Shown in pieces: positions 35,301-44,345 of a stretch of 64,000 nt of DNA. Position numbers and translations under genes: made by a program. Source of the DNA: ZC4RG30 sp963777735. Its GTDB lineage: Bacteria; Pseudomonadota; Gammaproteobacteria; Steroidobacterales; Steroidobacteraceae. The notes below the pieces were generated by a model. It did not search any database and was not told the origin of the DNA. It saw nothing but the letters and a program-made list of their open reading frames with translations. Numbering within the stretch: the stretch's first letter is position 1; the number at the start of each line of letters is the position of its first letter. The stretch lies in the NCBI GenBank assembly GCA_963777735.1, contig CAVZRQ010000006.1, forward strand, positions 62,001 to 126,000, given 5' to 3'.

Positions 35301-36743
35301 GTGAGTTCTGAAGCAAGCAAGGCGCGGCGTCGCGCCAACGTGTTCCGCCCGGTTTCCGTCGCCGCGTTAGTGGCGCTGCTGGCCGGCTGCCATTCCTATC
35401 GCATGGATCGCACCGAGAACCCGGTGAAGATGCCGGTGGCCTGGGATTCCGCGGCCACGGTCAACGCCACCACGGGCGTGCAGAAGGACTGGTGGAAGGG
35501 TTTCAACTCGCCCGTGCTCGAGAAGCTGATCGCGGATGCGGCGGTGAACAACCCCGGCATCATCGGCACGGAAGAGCGCCTGAAGCAGGCAGAACGCGCA
35601 CTGAGCGGCTCGCGCGACGGCCTGTTCCCGGAATTGAGCCTGAGCGCCAGCACCGGCCAGACCCGCACCGGCGGCAATGGCGATCCACCAGATGAAGTCA
35701 CCCGCGATTCCACCTCGCTCAGCCTGAGCACGAGTTACACCGTGGATCTGTGGGGCGCCACCGCGGCCCGCTATCGCTCGAGTGTGGCCAACTTCATCGG
35801 CACGAAGTACGACGCCGACCTCGCGCGCATCCAGCTCAGCGCGAACGTCGCCCGCTCCTATTTCAACCTGCTGTCAGTACGCTCGCGCGTGGCCATCGCC
35901 CGCGAGAACCTGACCATCGCCGAACGCATCCTGCGCATTTTCCAGGCTCGCTTCGACAATGGCGTGTCGCGCGCGTTTGATCTCGCGCAGCAGAACATCA
36001 CCGTGCTGCAGCAGCGCAACAACCTGATCCCGCTCGAGAACCAGATGCGCCAGGCCGAAACGGCACTGGGCCTGCTGCTCGGCGTCACCCCGCAGGATTT
36101 CCACCTGCAGGGCGAGCCCATCGAGCAGCTGCAGGTACCGGAAGTCACCCCCTGGGTGCCCTCCGAGCTGCTTCTGCGCCGGCCCGACCTCGCCTCTGCC
36201 GAAACCGACATGGCCGTGGCCAAGGCCAATCTCGTGGTGGCCCGCGCCAGCCTGATCCCGGTGTCGCTGTCGTTGAATGCCAGCGGTTCCGTGGCCACCT
36301 CCGACGAACTGTTCAAGCTGACGGACTCGCGCAACTTCTCGGTGTCGGGGGCGCTGCGCATTGCCGAAGGCATATTCAGCTACCGCTCGCGCCGCAACAG
36401 CGTGCTCAACGCGCAGTCCAACGAGTACCTCGCGCTGATCAACTACGCCCAGACGATCCGGACAGCGCTCAAGGATGTGGATGATGCGCTGGCCTCGGCG
36501 GTGAACGCGCAGCGCGCCGAGGAGAGCCAGCAGGCCACGCTGGCGCAGTCGATCCGCTCGCTGGAGCTGGCCGAACTGGAATACCGCGAAGGTTCGGCCA
36601 ACCTGCAGGAAGTGCTCGATGCACAGCGTTCGCTGTACTCGGCGCAGGACTCGGTGTCGCAGGCCCGGCTCACCCGCCTGACGGCGTCGCTGACGCTGTT
36701 TGTGGCATTGGGCGGTGGCTGGACGGCGCCCGAAGCGCCCTGA
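35301..36743 (+). CDS. NodT/TolC-type outer-membrane efflux lipoprotein
   Basis: A 480-residue outer-membrane factor with a lipobox (LLAGC, Cys about 29) and the two helical-hairpin halves of the RND/MFP outer-membrane lipoprotein family (WWKGFNSPVLEKLI, LLRRPDLASAETDMAVAKAN, EYREGSANLQEVLDAQRSLY). The start is GTG at 35301, with GGAG 7 nt upstream, 4 nt after the MacB stop; an ATG at 35295 is out of frame. It completes the tripartite MacAB exporter. Confidence 0.88.
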   Translation: MSSEASKARRRANVFRPVSVAALVALLAGCHSYRMDRTENPVKMPVAWDSAATVNATTGVQKDWWKGFNSPVLEKLIADAAVNNPGIIGTEERLKQAERALSGSRDGLFPELSLSASTGQTRTGGNGDPPDEVTRDSTSLSLSTSYTVDLWGATAARYRSSVANFIGTKYDADLARIQLSANVARSYFNLLSVRSRVAIARENLTIAERILRIFQARFDNGVSRAFDLAQQNITVLQQRNNLIPLENQMRQAETALGLLLGVTPQDFHLQGEPIEQLQVPEVTPWVPSELLLRRPDLASAETDMAVAKANLVVARASLIPVSLSLNASGSVATSDELFKLTDSRNFSVSGALRIAEGIFSYRSRRNSVLNAQSNEYLALINYAQTIRTALKDVDDALASAVNAQRAEESQQATLAQSIRSLELAELEYREGSANLQEVLDAQRSLYSAQDSVSQARLTRLTASLTLFVALGGGWTAPEAP

Positions 36744-36774
36744 CGCATCCCGGCGAGCCGAAACCGGCCGCCGT

Positions 36775-36823
36775 AACGGTTCTCGTAACCGTTCTCAACT
36801 GGGCGAGCCTTGCCGCTCGCCCC
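36775..36823. promoter_or_regulatory. Inverted repeat and hairpin between efflux operon and TonB receptor
   Basis: A perfect inverted repeat AACGGTT-N6-AACCGTT (36775-36794) looks like an operator. It is followed by a GC-rich hairpin, GGGCGAG with CTCGCCC (36802-36808 and 36817-36823), without a T-run, so a rho-independent terminator is doubtful. Both lie in the 120-bp gap between the outer-membrane lipoprotein stop and the TonB receptor start. No Fur-like box was recognised. Confidence 0.45.
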
Positions 36824-36863
36824 ATCCTCCCCGGGCTTCTTATCCACAAGTCCCGGGGGATCC

Positions 36864-38834
36864 ATGTTCCATTGCCGTCATTCGGTCGTCAGCCGCGCCA
36901 TTGCCCTGCTCGCCCTGTTGCCCCTTGCCAGCCTTGCGGTGGAGAGCACGGACGAAGAGCTGAACGAGGTCGTCGTCAGTGCCAGGAGTCTGGAGATCTC
37001 GACGCCGCTGGCGCTCTCCCGTTACGGCAACGACGTGGAGTTCGTGACCTCCGCGGAAATCCGGAACCAGGGTTTCGTGGACACCACGCAGGCGCTCGAG
37101 ATGCTGATCCCCGGCGCCCATGTGGCCACCCAGATGGGCGCCTTCAGCTACGTGAACCTCTCGCTGCAGGGATCGCGCACCGGCGATGTGCTGTGGACGG
37201 TGGATGGCGTGCGCATCAACAACCGCCTGTACAACGGCACGAGCCCCGCCGACACCCTGCCCGCCACCATGATCGAGCGGCTGGAAGTCCTGAAGGGCGG
37301 CCAGGGCCTGCTGTACGGCACGCAGGCGGTGGCCGGCGTCATCAACCTCGTGACGCGCGCCTTCTCCGATGAGCCGGGTGGATCCGTGAGCATGGGCGGC
37401 GACAGCCGCGATGGACTGCACGTGAACGGTTATGCGCGGGGCGCCCTGGGCGACCATCGCTGGGTCGCCTGGGCCTCGAAGGACAAGACCGACGGTTACA
37501 GCCTCTACGACGCCTATCAGCCGGGCTCCACCACCCGCGACCGCCAGTACGATGTGGACAGCTTCGGCCTGAAGTATGGCTACGACTTCACCGACAGCCT
37601 GCGTCTGTCGCTGCAGGCCGTGCACACCGAGGCGGCGGTGGATTACCCGAGCCCCGCGAGCACCGACGTCAACGACCGCAACGAAGATATCCTCAGCGGC
37701 CGCCTCGACTACTCGCCCAGCGACCGTGTGGAATTGTTCGTGAAGGGATACCTGCACGACTGGGACACCCACTACTTTCCGGTGACGGACCCGGCGGACA
37801 GCGCCTTCTGGGGATACAAGGATTTCGGCCTCAGCGCCGCCACCCGCCTGAACCTGACGGAAGGGCTGGAATATCACCTGGGCTACGATTTCCAGAACTA
37901 CCGCGGTCGCGACGATGTGCTGCTGATCGAGGAAATGACGGAGCAGGCGCATGCCTTCTACGGCCAGATCCGCACCACCGATGAACTTTCCACCCGCGCG
38001 CGGTTCACCGCCGGTCTGCGTTACAACGATGTCGGCAGCAAGCAGGCCACGGTCTGGAGCACCTCGGGTTTGTTCAACCTGACGGAAGCGCTGTATCTGG
38101 AAGGCACCCTCGGCACGTCCTTCCTGTTGCCCGATGCCTACCAGCTGTTCGCGATCGACCCGTTCGATACCCGCGGCAATCCGGACCTCGAGCCGGAAGA
38201 GAGCTTCAATATCAATCTCGCGCTGGGCGGACGGCTCGCAGCCGGAACGCACCCACTGGCCTGGCAGATTTCTGGCTGGAAGCGGCGTGTCAAGAACCTG
38301 ATCGTTGATGACGACACCAATCCGCCGCCGGGCTTCGACACCGTGTTCATCAATGTGGATGACAAGGTGAAGATGTCGGGCTTCGAACTGCTGCTGCGCG
38401 GCAACCTGAGCGATGCGTTGTCGTTCAGCACCAGCTACATGAACAGCCGTGAGCGCACGGCTTCCGGTGCGCGGCTCACGGACCGGCCCCGTCACAGCGC
38501 CAAGGTGGGCCTGGACTTCGCTCCTGCCGGTCAGCATTGGGGCGTGGATGTGGCACTGAAATTCGCGGGCGAGATGTTCACCGGCAATCTGAACGGTTTC
38601 GGGGTGCAATCCTATGGCGACATGGTGGTGGCAAACCTCGGTGCGCACTGGTTCCCCGATGGCGCCTCGCGCAAACACCGGCTTGGCATCCGGATCGAGA
38701 ATCTGTTCGACGAAGACTATGCCACGCGCATCCGCTCGGCCGCGCTGGCGGGCTCCACGACCGGACAGCGCCTGCTGTACAGCAACCTCGGCGCGCCGCG
38801 CACTGCCTTCCTGAACTACAGCTACGACTTCTGA
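36864..38834 (+). CDS. TonB-dependent outer-membrane receptor
   Basis: A 656-residue receptor. After a signal peptide ending SLAVE comes a possible TonB box (LNEVVVSA), the plug domain (about 40-165, with VDGVRINNRLYNG and IERLEVLKGGQGLLYGTQAV) and a 22-strand barrel ending in the aromatic NYSYDF. General family of siderophore, haem and cobalamin receptors; BtuB-like plug features do not settle the ligand. Start ATG at 36864, preceded by CGGGGGA; an in-frame ATG at 36810 would add a poor leader. It is followed after 2 nt by a PepSY membrane protein, typical of iron/siderophore uptake pairs. Confidence 0.9.
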   Translation: MFHCRHSVVSRAIALLALLPLASLAVESTDEELNEVVVSARSLEISTPLALSRYGNDVEFVTSAEIRNQGFVDTTQALEMLIPGAHVATQMGAFSYVNLSLQGSRTGDVLWTVDGVRINNRLYNGTSPADTLPATMIERLEVLKGGQGLLYGTQAVAGVINLVTRAFSDEPGGSVSMGGDSRDGLHVNGYARGALGDHRWVAWASKDKTDGYSLYDAYQPGSTTRDRQYDVDSFGLKYGYDFTDSLRLSLQAVHTEAAVDYPSPASTDVNDRNEDILSGRLDYSPSDRVELFVKGYLHDWDTHYFPVTDPADSAFWGYKDFGLSAATRLNLTEGLEYHLGYDFQNYRGRDDVLLIEEMTEQAHAFYGQIRTTDELSTRARFTAGLRYNDVGSKQATVWSTSGLFNLTEALYLEGTLGTSFLLPDAYQLFAIDPFDTRGNPDLEPEESFNINLALGGRLAAGTHPLAWQISGWKRRVKNLIVDDDTNPPPGFDTVFINVDDKVKMSGFELLLRGNLSDALSFSTSYMNSRERTASGARLTDRPRHSAKVGLDFAPAGQHWGVDVALKFAGEMFTGNLNGFGVQSYGDMVVANLGAHWFPDGASRKHRLGIRIENLFDEDYATRIRSAALAGSTTGQRLLYSNLGAPRTAFLNYSYDF

Positions 38835-38836
38835 AA

Positions 38837-40255
38837 ATGGCGTTGCGCGTTCTGCTGTTCGCCCACCGCTACCTGGCCGTGGCGGTGGGCCTGCTGATGG
38901 CGCTGTGGTGTCTGTCGGGCTTCGTGATGCTGTATCAGGGGTTTCCCGACTTCACCCGGGACGAGCGCGCGCAGACGCTGGAGCCGATCCGCACCGTTGC
39001 CTGCTGCAATACGCGTTTCCTGCCGGCCGACGACACGCGCACCAGCGCCTTCCAGATCGAGATGTTGTTGGGACGCCCGGTGCTGCGTCAGGACGGTGTG
39101 GCAACCGACCTCAGCAGCGGCATGCCCCTGTCTGAACTCACCCGCGAAGGAATGGTGGAAATTGCACGGGGTTATGCGACCCGGCGCGGATTGGCGGGTG
39201 AACCCGCCTGGCTGCGCGAGGTGGACATCGACCAGTGGACGGTGCAGACGGCAAGGCTCCACCGGCCGGCCCATCACCTCGCCCTGCACGACGCCGCCGG
39301 CACCGAGCTCTATGTGAACGGCGCCAGCGGCGAGATATTCCAGCAGACCACACGTCGTGAGCGGATCCTTGCCTGGCTCGGAGCAATTCCGCACTGGCTG
39401 TATCCCACAGCACTGCGACGCAACGGGCCCCTGTGGTCGAAGCTCGTGATCTGGACGGCCGTCATCGGCACCTTCCTGACCGCCACTGGCCTCTACGTGG
39501 GCATCTCGCGCCTGCAGCGGCGCCAGGACGGCAAGCTCGGCTCACCCTACCGCGGCTGGTGGTACTGGCATCACCTCGCGGGCCTCTGCTTCGGCGTTCT
39601 CGCACTCACCTGGGTATTCAGCGGCCTGCTGACCATGAATCCCTGGGGTCTGTTGCTCGGCAGCGAGATCGGTGGTCGGGTGCGGCAGCAGCTTGCGGGT
39701 TCATTCACCACGGCCGAATTGCGGCAGTTCCTGCAGGCCATGCCGGGTCAGCTCAGTCCAGGGGAATTCACGCAGCTGCGCGCGCAGCCGTTTGGTGGCC
39801 GCCTGTTTGTGATCGCGCAGCGCCCGGATGGCAGTTCGCAGCGGCTGGATGCCGCGGCGCAGCCCGCGCCACTGCTGGTTGAGACCGTGCGGGAAGCGGT
39901 TGGTCGGCTCGGCACGGGCGTGCAGTCCTTGACGCTGCTGACCGAAAGCGATGCCTATTACTACGGACACAAGGAGCCGGTGGAACTGCCCGTATACCGC
40001 GCCATCCTCGCCGATGCGCAGACAACAAGGGTGTACATCAGCCCGACCACCGGCGCACACCGCACCGTGGACAGGGATGCCAGGCAGGCCAGATGGTGGC
40101 AACGCGGATTGCACGGCCTGGATTTCGATGGCCTGCGCTCACGCCCCCTGTGGGATGTGGTGGCACTGCTGCTGCTGGCCGGGGTAACGGCCGTCTGCAT
40201 CACGGGCAGCTGGATGGCGATCCAGCGCGTGCGCAAGGACTTCAGCCGAAGTTGA
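38837..40255 (+). CDS. PepSY-associated membrane protein
   Basis: A 472-residue protein with four membrane segments: about 12-33 (VGLLMALWCLSGFVML), about 200-220, about 250-275 and about 440-462. Two PepSY-like periplasmic parts lie between them. HRYLAVAVG at the N-terminus and YWHHLAG at the third helix give His residues of the kind found in the putative iron-reductase group of PepSY proteins. Co-transcribed with the TonB receptor (2 nt gap), it likely reduces or releases the imported iron complex at the inner membrane. Its end overlaps the convergent pilU-like gene by 14 nt. Confidence 0.85.
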   Translation: MALRVLLFAHRYLAVAVGLLMALWCLSGFVMLYQGFPDFTRDERAQTLEPIRTVACCNTRFLPADDTRTSAFQIEMLLGRPVLRQDGVATDLSSGMPLSELTREGMVEIARGYATRRGLAGEPAWLREVDIDQWTVQTARLHRPAHHLALHDAAGTELYVNGASGEIFQQTTRRERILAWLGAIPHWLYPTALRRNGPLWSKLVIWTAVIGTFLTATGLYVGISRLQRRQDGKLGSPYRGWWYWHHLAGLCFGVLALTWVFSGLLTMNPWGLLLGSEIGGRVRQQLAGSFTTAELRQFLQAMPGQLSPGEFTQLRAQPFGGRLFVIAQRPDGSSQRLDAAAQPAPLLVETVREAVGRLGTGVQSLTLLTESDAYYYGHKEPVELPVYRAILADAQTTRVYISPTTGAHRTVDRDARQARWWQRGLHGLDFDGLRSRPLWDVVALLLLAGVTAVCITGSWMAIQRVRKDFSRS

Positions 40256-41360
40256 TCTTCGCCTCGAGGTTCGAGCGCGAGTCGGCGTTGACGAGCGCGT
40301 CTTCCACCGAGACGCGGCCCGCCTTGTACAGCTGCACCAGCGAGTGATCGAAACTCTGGATGCCTTTCTCGCCGCTGTTGCGGATGGCTTCCTTGATCGA
40401 GCTGACATCCCCCTTGCGGATCAGCTCGGAGATATGCGGTGTATTGAGCATCACCTCGACCGCTGCCACGCGCTTGCCATCCACGCCCGGCACCAGCCGC
40501 TGCGCCAGGATGCAGCGCAGGTACTGCGAAAGATCCAGCAGCACCTGCGGGTGCTGGTTGTGGTCGAACATGTTGATGGTGCGGTCGAGCGTCTCGGCGC
40601 AGTTGTTGGCATGCAGGGTCGCGAGCACCAGGTGGCCCGTACCGGCCAGCGCAATCGCTGCTTCCATGCTTTCGCGGTCGCGGATTTCACCGATCAGGAT
40701 CACGTCGGGAGCGGCGCGCATCACGCCGCGCAGTGCACGCGCGTAGGACTTGGTGTCGAGCCCCACTTCACGCTGGTTGATGATCGAACGCTTGTTGGAA
40801 TGCAGGAACTCGATCGGGTCTTCGATCGTGACGATATGGTCGGCGAAGTTGTCGTTGCGGTAGTTGAGCATCGCCGCGAGCGTGGTGGACTTGCCCGAGC
40901 CGGTGGCGCCCACCATGAGGATCAGGCCGCGCTTGAGCTTGCAGAGATCCGTCATCAGGTCCGGCATGCCGAGCTCGTCGAGGCGCGGCATGTCGGCGGT
41001 GATGTAACGCATGACCATCGCGGGGAAACCGCGCTGGTAGAAAATGGCCACGCGGAACCGGCCGAGGCCCGGTTCGGAGATGGCGAAATCGATCTCCAGC
41101 TCGCGCTGGAAGTATTCAATCTGCTCCGGCGACATCAGGCCGAATGCCGCGGCACGCACCGCATCCGGCGACAGCACCTGCTTGTTCACGGAGTGGATCT
41201 GGCCCTCGATCTTGATCTTGATGGGGGCGTTGGAAGTGAAGAACAGGTCCGAGGCCTTGCGCTCGACCATCAGCTTGAACAGCGGCCGTGTCTTGAGCCC
41301 CGTGGTCGAGGCATTGACCTTGAAATCATCCGTGTCGTTCATGGAACCGAAATCACTCAC
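40242..41360 (-). CDS. PilT/PilU-type twitching ATPase, third paralogue
   Basis: A 372-residue secretion-ATPase-like protein with Walker A GATGSGKST, Asp box (IVTIEDPIEF), Walker B (VILIGEIRDRESM) and the His box (TGHLVLATLHANN). It ends with the PilU-like helical tail. The GTG start at 41360 overlaps the preceding pilU stop; ATG at 41342 is an alternative. A third PilT/PilU copy directly after pilT and pilU is less usual than the two-gene block. It likely modulates type IV pilus retraction with the other two. Confidence 0.87.
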   Translation of the reverse strand: MSDFGSMNDTDDFKVNASTTGLKTRPLFKLMVERKASDLFFTSNAPIKIKIEGQIHSVNKQVLSPDAVRAAAFGLMSPEQIEYFQRELEIDFAISEPGLGRFRVAIFYQRGFPAMVMRYITADMPRLDELGMPDLMTDLCKLKRGLILMVGATGSGKSTTLAAMLNYRNDNFADHIVTIEDPIEFLHSNKRSIINQREVGLDTKSYARALRGVMRAAPDVILIGEIRDRESMEAAIALAGTGHLVLATLHANNCAETLDRTINMFDHNQHPQVLLDLSQYLRCILAQRLVPGVDGKRVAAVEVMLNTPHISELIRKGDVSSIKEAIRNSGEKGIQSFDHSLVQLYKAGRVSVEDALVNADSRSNLEAKINFG

Positions 41361-42514
41361 AGCGAACGTCCCTCGTCTTCTTCTTCCAGCAGCGATAGCG
41401 CGCCGGCATCATCGGCAGGCCGGCTGTCGCGCTTGCTCTCCAGCTTCACCCGCAGGCGCAGCTCGTTCTTCGAATCCGCATTGCGGATCGCATCGTCATA
41501 CGAAATGAAGCTCGCTTCGTACAGTTCGAACAGGCACTGGTCGAAGGTCTTCATGCCGATGCGCGTGGAGCGCGCCATGACTTCCTTGATCTTGGCCACC
41601 TCGCCCTTGAAGATGAGGTCCTGGATCAGCGGCGAATTCAGCATGATCTCGGTGGCCGCGATGCGACCTGCCCCGCCCTCGCGCGGCACCAGCCGCTGCG
41701 AGACCAGCGCCCGGATGTTCAGCGACAGATCCATGAGCAGCTGCTCGCGCCGCTCTTCCGGGAAGAAATTGATGATGCGGTCCAGCGCCTGGTTGGCGCT
41801 GTTGGCGTGCAGCGTGGCGAGCACCAGATGGCCGGTTTCGGCGAACTGGATGCCGTATTCCATCGTCTCGCGATCGCGGATTTCGCCGATCAGGATGACA
41901 TCGGGCGCCTGCCGCAGCGTGTTCTTCAGTGCGTTGTGCCAGGAATCGGTGTCCACACCCACTTCGCGGTGCGTGATCACGCAGCCCTTGTGCGGATGGA
42001 TGTATTCCACCGGATCCTCGATGGTCACGATGTGGCCACGGGTCTTCTCGTTGCGATAGCCGATCATGGCGGCCATCGTGGTGGATTTACCCGAACCGGT
42101 GCCGCCGACGATGATCACGAGACCGCGCTTGGACAGCACCACGTCGCGCAGCACCGGTGGCAGGTCGAGCTCTTCAAACGTGGGGATGGTCGGGTTGATC
42201 AGGCGGATCACGCAGCCGACCTGGCCCTGCTGCATGAAGGCGCTGACGCGGAAGCGGCCAATGCCCGGCGGCGCGATCGCGAAATTGCATTCCTTGGTGG
42301 CGTCGAATTCCTTCGACTGCCGGTCGTTCATGATGGCGCGCACCAGCGTGGCCGATTGCTCGCCGGTCAGGGCGCGTTCGGTCTGCGGGCGGATCTCACC
42401 GTCGATCTTGACGGCGGGCGGGAAGCCCGCGGTGATGAAGAGGTCCGATGCCTTGCGCTCGCACACGCGGCGCAGGAGGTCCTGGATGAGCTTGATGCCT
42501 TGTTCGCGATCCAT
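41357..42514 (-). CDS. pilU: Twitching motility ATPase PilU
   Basis: A 385-residue protein, close to the 382 of P. aeruginosa PilU, with matching segments (ASDLFITAGFPPAVKI, GRFRVSAFMQQGQVGCVIR, INFFPEERREQLLMDLSLN) and all ATPase boxes (Walker A GGTGSGKST, Walker B VILIGEIRDRETM). PilU needs PilT for force generation during pilus retraction. Start ATG at 42514, 11 nt after the pilT stop. The frame stays open upstream within pilT but without homology. Same operon as pilT and the third paralogue. Confidence 0.92.
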   Translation of the reverse strand: MDREQGIKLIQDLLRRVCERKASDLFITAGFPPAVKIDGEIRPQTERALTGEQSATLVRAIMNDRQSKEFDATKECNFAIAPPGIGRFRVSAFMQQGQVGCVIRLINPTIPTFEELDLPPVLRDVVLSKRGLVIIVGGTGSGKSTTMAAMIGYRNEKTRGHIVTIEDPVEYIHPHKGCVITHREVGVDTDSWHNALKNTLRQAPDVILIGEIRDRETMEYGIQFAETGHLVLATLHANSANQALDRIINFFPEERREQLLMDLSLNIRALVSQRLVPREGGAGRIAATEIMLNSPLIQDLIFKGEVAKIKEVMARSTRIGMKTFDQCLFELYEASFISYDDAIRNADSKNELRLRVKLESKRDSRPADDAGALSLLEEEDEGRSL

Positions 42515-42525
42515 GCTTTGCTGCC

Positions 42526-43565
42526 TTACAGCGCGTCCTTGTTCGTGGCCTTGTACCGGGCCTCTTCCTTGCTGACCACGCCCTTCGTCACCAGCTCGGT
42601 GAGGCACTGGTCGAGCGTCTGCATGCCGTTGGCCTGGCCGGTCTGGATGGCCGAATACATCTGCGCGATCTTGCCTTCGCGGATCAGGTTCCGGATGGCG
42701 GGCGTGCCGATCATGATCTCGTGCGCCGCCACGCGGCCGCCACCGATCTTCTTCATCAGTGTCTGCGAGATCACCGCGCGCAGCGACTCGGACAGCATCG
42801 AACGGACCATTTCCTTTTCGGCAGCCGGGAACACGTCGACGATGCGGTCGATGGTCTTGGCGGCGGAGCTGGTGTGCAGTGTCCCGAAGACAAGGTGGCC
42901 GGTTTCCGCGGCACTGAGTGCAAGGCGGATGGTCTCCAGATCGCGCATTTCGCCGACCAGGATGATGTCCGGATCTTCACGCAGCGCCGACCGCAGGGCC
43001 TCGCTGAAACCGAGGGTATCCCGTGCACTTCGCGCTGGTTGATCAGGCAGCGCTTCGACTCGTGCACGAATTCGATCGGGTCTTCGATGGTGAGAATGTG
43101 GTCGGGACGGTTGTCATTGCAGTGGTCGACCATGCCCGCGAGCGTGGTGGACTTGCCCGAACCCGTGGGGCCGGTAACGAGCACCAGGCCGCGCGGCAGC
43201 ATGCACAGGTCGCGGAAGATCTTCGGCGCGCCGAGATCATCCAGGTTGACGATGTTCGAGGGAATGCTGCGGAAAACGGCGCCCGCGCCGCGGTTCTGGT
43301 TGAAGGCATTGACGCGAAACCGCGCCAGCTTCGGAATTTCGAAGGAGAAATCGGTTTCGAAGAACTCTTCGAAGGCCTTGCGCTGCTTGTCGTTCATGAT
43401 GTCGTACACCATGCTGTGCACTTCCTTGTGGGAAAGCGCAGGCATGTTGACCCGTTTCATGTCGCCATCGACGCGGATCATCGGCGGCACGCCGGCTGAA
43501 AGATGCAAGTCCGACGCGTGGTTCTTCACCGCAAACGCCAGCAGCTGGGCAATATCAAGGGCCAT
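42526..43565 (-). pseudogene. pilT: pilT, twitching retraction ATPase, interrupted by a one-base frameshift
   Basis: Starts MALDIAQLLAF at ATG 43565 with GGAG 5 nt upstream. Frame 1 carries Walker A GPTGSGKST, the Asp box (ILTIEDPIEF) and NQREVH. Then the frame changes near 43022: restoring one C (to give CAC CGG GAT) continues into DTLGFSEALRSALREDPDII and MRDLETIRLALSAAETGHL in the second frame, to TAA at 42526. The span is 1040 nt; 1041 would give 346 residues, the normal PilT length. Both halves are otherwise well conserved, so either a recent mutation or an assembly error. As written the product would be truncated after the Asp box and lack Walker B. Confidence 0.88.
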
Positions 43566-43617
43566 GAGTGCTCCGGGGGCTTCCGCGGCAGTATAGTCCA
43601 CGGTATTGATCCTCCCT

Positions 43618-44340
43618 ATGTTAAGCAATCCGCAGAATTCACCCCCTGTTGAAGACTTCGCCGCGCGTTGCAGCCATGTCCGTCAGCGCATTGCACAAGC
43701 CGCTGCCGGCGCCGGTCGCGATGTGCAGTCGGTCACGCTTCTGGCAGTGACAAAAGGGCAGGACGCGGCCGTCATCCGTGTCGCGCTTGCGGCCGGCCAG
43801 ACCGAGTTCGGGGAAAACTATGTGGATGAGGCGCTGCCCAAGATCCGCGTATTGCAGGGCAGCGGCGCCCATTGGCATTTCATCGGCCGACTGCAGGCCA
43901 ACAAGACCCGTGTCGTTGCCGAGCACTTCTCCTGGGTGCACAGCGTCGACCGGTTGCGGACCGCCGAACGGTTGGCCGCACAACGACCGGCAGGCGCCCC
44001 TGCACTGAATGTGTGCGTGCAGGTGCACATTGCCGATGATCCCGCCAAGGGCGGCGTGGCGCCGGAGCAGACGCTCGCGCTGCTGCAAGCCATTCATGCG
44101 CTGCCGAGGCTGAAGCTGCGCGGCCTGATGTGCATGCTGCCGTATGACTTGCCAGTTGCCGGTCAGCACCAGGCTTTTGCCGGCCTGCGCAGACTGCTGG
44201 AGGCCGCCAGGCAAGCAGGCCTTGAACTCGACACCTTGTCGATGGGCATGAGTGACGACATGGATGCGGCCATCGCCGAAGGCGCCACCATCGTGCGCGT
44301 GGGCACCGCGCTATTCGGTCCACGCGCCAGAGTAGAATAG
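43618..44340 (+). CDS. yggS: YggS-family pyridoxal phosphate homeostasis protein
   Basis: A 240-residue alanine-racemase-fold protein with the PLP lysine in LLAVTKGQ (K46) and family segments FGENYVDEALPKI, WHFIGRLQANK, LMCMLPY and LSMGMSDDMDAAIAEGAT. YggS/PLPBP binds PLP and buffers its cellular level; it has no racemase activity of note. ATG at 43618 is preferred; a TTG at 43606 would add four residues. Divergent from pilT across 52 bp and followed by proC, the classic gammaproteobacterial order. Confidence 0.92.
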   Translation: MLSNPQNSPPVEDFAARCSHVRQRIAQAAAGAGRDVQSVTLLAVTKGQDAAVIRVALAAGQTEFGENYVDEALPKIRVLQGSGAHWHFIGRLQANKTRVVAEHFSWVHSVDRLRTAERLAAQRPAGAPALNVCVQVHIADDPAKGGVAPEQTLALLQAIHALPRLKLRGLMCMLPYDLPVAGQHQAFAGLRRLLEAARQAGLELDTLSMGMSDDMDAAIAEGATIVRVGTALFGPRARVE

Positions 44341-44345
44341 CGGCC

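Noticed and set aside
36802..36823. GC hairpin as rho-independent terminator
   Set aside because: No T-run follows; kept only as part of the intergenic description.
40344..42059. 571-codon plus-strand frame opposite the pilU-like genes
   Set aside because: Opposes two well-conserved ATPases and lacks any domain.
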